Assembly (NCBI GenBank): GCA_050485865.1
Contig: JBJHCE010000073.1
Location: forward strand, 1-14,290
Direction of reading: 5' to 3'
Length of the DNA: 14,290 nt
Origin: SKNW01 sp050485865
Lineage (GTDB): Bacteria > Gemmatimonadota > Gemmatimonadetes > Longimicrobiales > Gaopeijiaceae
Each line of letters starts with the position of its first letter. Position 1 is the first letter of the stretch. A model generated the notes under the pieces. It saw only the letters and a program-made list of their open reading frames with translations, was not told the origin of the DNA and made no database searches. The position numbers and the translations under genes are program-made. This document shows positions 13,381-14,290 of the stretch, piece after piece.

Positions 13381-14290
13381 TCAGTTGGGGGCGGCCACCA
13401 CCGGCTCGTCGTTCACCAGGTACCCGGTGAACCAGTCCACGTACTCCTGGAGACGCCGCACCAGGAGCCAGGGCTCCCCGGTCCGGGACATCCCGTGCGC
13501 CGAGTCCGGGAAGAGGACCATCCGTACCGGCACGTCGTGCTTCTGGAGCGCCCGGAACCACTGCTCGCCCCCTTCCAGCGGGGTTCGGTAGTCGTTGATC
13601 GAGTGGATGATCATCGTGGGGGTCTTCACCCGGTCGGCCCACACGATGGGCGAGAGCATCATGACCAGGTTGTAGCTCCCCTCCTCGGTGCTCTGGAAGG
13701 GCCAGGGCATGCCACCGAACTCGCCCTCCACGAGCCCCGACGCATCGGATACCCCGTAGAAGGAGAGCCAGTTCGAGATCGAGCGGTCGGTCACGGCGGT
13801 GGCGAATCGCTGGTCATGGGCGGTGATCCAGTTCGTCATGAACCCTCCGTACGAGCCCCCGGTCACGCCGAGCCGCTCCGGGTCCGCAAGCCCGCGATCC
13901 ACCACGATGTCCACGGCCTGGAGCACGTCCTTGTAGTCGTCGATCCCCCAGGCACGGAGGGTCGAGAACTGGAAGTGCATGCCGTACCCGGATGACCCTC
14001 TCGGGTTCGTGTAGAGCACGAACATGCCCTCCGCCGCGAGCATCTGGAACTCGGGGAACCAGGTGTCGGCGTAGCGGGAGTGGGGCCCGCCGTGGATGTA
14101 GAGGACGAGGGGGTACTGGCGCCCCTCCTCATAGTCCACCGGGTAGACGAGCCAGGCATCGATCTCGAAGCGGTCGCCGGTGGGGGCGTTGTTCGCCAGC
14201 ATGTACTCGACCCCGCGTGACGGCAGCTCGTTCAGCCAGTCCCGGTTGTGGGGCACGCCCTCGTAGGTGAAGTGTTCGACCCGCGAGAGC
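13381..14290 (-). CDS. S9-family (prolyl oligopeptidase-like) serine peptidase, C-terminal part
   Basis: The last 303 codons of a longer gene that enters from the right edge. The visible part is the alpha/beta-hydrolase catalytic domain: the oxyanion segment LYIHGGPHSRYADTW, then YTNPRGSSGYG, nucleophile GGSYGGF (Ser codon 13852-13854), Asp in HSINDYRTP (codon 13591-13593) and His in FPDSAHGMSRTGEP (codon 13495-13497). This order and these motifs fit the S9C acylaminoacyl-peptidase/dipeptidyl-peptidase-like group, which cleaves short peptides and often acts in the periplasm. The expected N-terminal beta-propeller, any signal peptide and the start codon are outside the window. A GTG at 14256 is in frame, but coding similarity continues upstream of it, so it is internal. 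The triad is complete. Confidence 0.93.
   Translation of the reverse strand, partial: LSRVEHFTYEGVPHNRDWLNELPSRGVEYMLANNAPTGDRFEIDAWLVYPVDYEEGRQYPLVLYIHGGPHSRYADTWFPEFQMLAAEGMFVLYTNPRGSSGYGMHFQFSTLRAWGIDDYKDVLQAVDIVVDRGLADPERLGVTGGSYGGFMTNWITAHDQRFATAVTDRSISNWLSFYGVSDASGLVEGEFGGMPWPFQSTEEGSYNLVMMLSPIVWADRVKTPTMIIHSINDYRTPLEGGEQWFRALQKHDVPVRMVLFPDSAHGMSRTGEPWLLVRRLQEYVDWFTGYLVNDEPVVAAPN

Noticed and set aside
10204..13591. Two overlapping long plus-strand frames (10204-11961 and 11840-13591)
   Set aside because: They are antisense to the PBP and diguanylate cyclase, whose catalytic motifs are unambiguous; the translations show only Gly/Arg/Glu/Val repeats.
1..14290. CRISPR array, tRNA, mobile element or defence cassette
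   Set aside because: No regularly spaced direct repeats, tRNA-like cloverleaf, transposase or integrase motifs, or target-site duplications were seen. The window reads as ordinary core chromosome.

Overview
This is a very GC-rich bacterial chromosomal window, packed with protein genes that abut or overlap by a few bases. No tRNA, rRNA, CRISPR array, insertion sequence or phage gene was seen. Strong third-position G/C bias creates long false ORFs on the opposite strand of nearly every real gene. The gene mix (dimeric glycyl-tRNA synthetase, S9 and S51 peptidases, a neurotransmitter-type sodium symporter, a very large divergent penicillin-binding protein, an NfuA-type Fe-S carrier) is compatible with Gemmatimonadota or a similar high-GC didermal phylum, but that placement is only an inference.

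Layout. (1) Positions 1-2685, minus strand, read right to left: zincin metallopeptidase, unrecognised 295-residue protein, endonuclease III (nth), and a partial HD-domain hydrolase running off the left edge. The first three overlap by 4 and 11 bases. (2) Positions 2766-5554, minus strand: glycyl-tRNA synthetase followed by a sodium symporter whose GTG start overlaps the synthetase stop. A strong GC hairpin (2722-2762) separates this pair from block 1. (3) 5555-5778: divergent intergenic region with a perfect inverted repeat. (4) Positions 5779-8653, plus strand: nfuA, a cyanophycinase-like S51 peptidase with an export signal, and an RlmI-type 23S rRNA cytosine methyltransferase that lacks an ordinary start codon where expected. 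(5) Positions 8620-13285, minus strand: a membrane diguanylate cyclase with a C-terminal receiver domain, overlapping the start of a very large bifunctional-type penicillin-binding protein. The latter converges on rlmI with a 34-base overlap. (6) Positions 13381-14290, minus strand: the catalytic C-terminal part of an S9 prolyl-oligopeptidase-family enzyme running off the right edge, followed by a perfect 14-bp hairpin.

How the genes may work together. The glyS-symporter pair suggests glycine uptake tied to glycine charging. The diguanylate cyclase/PBP pair suggests c-di-GMP or phospho-receiver signalling linked to cell-wall synthesis. The nth cluster joins a DNA-repair Fe-S enzyme to a putative protease and an uncharacterised protein; nfuA, which supplies Fe-S clusters, lies on the other strand about 5 kb away. 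No phage-defence or mobile system is visible. The most unusual items are the divergent PBP, the GGDEF-REC domain order, the methyltransferase start, and the glyS-symporter coupling.
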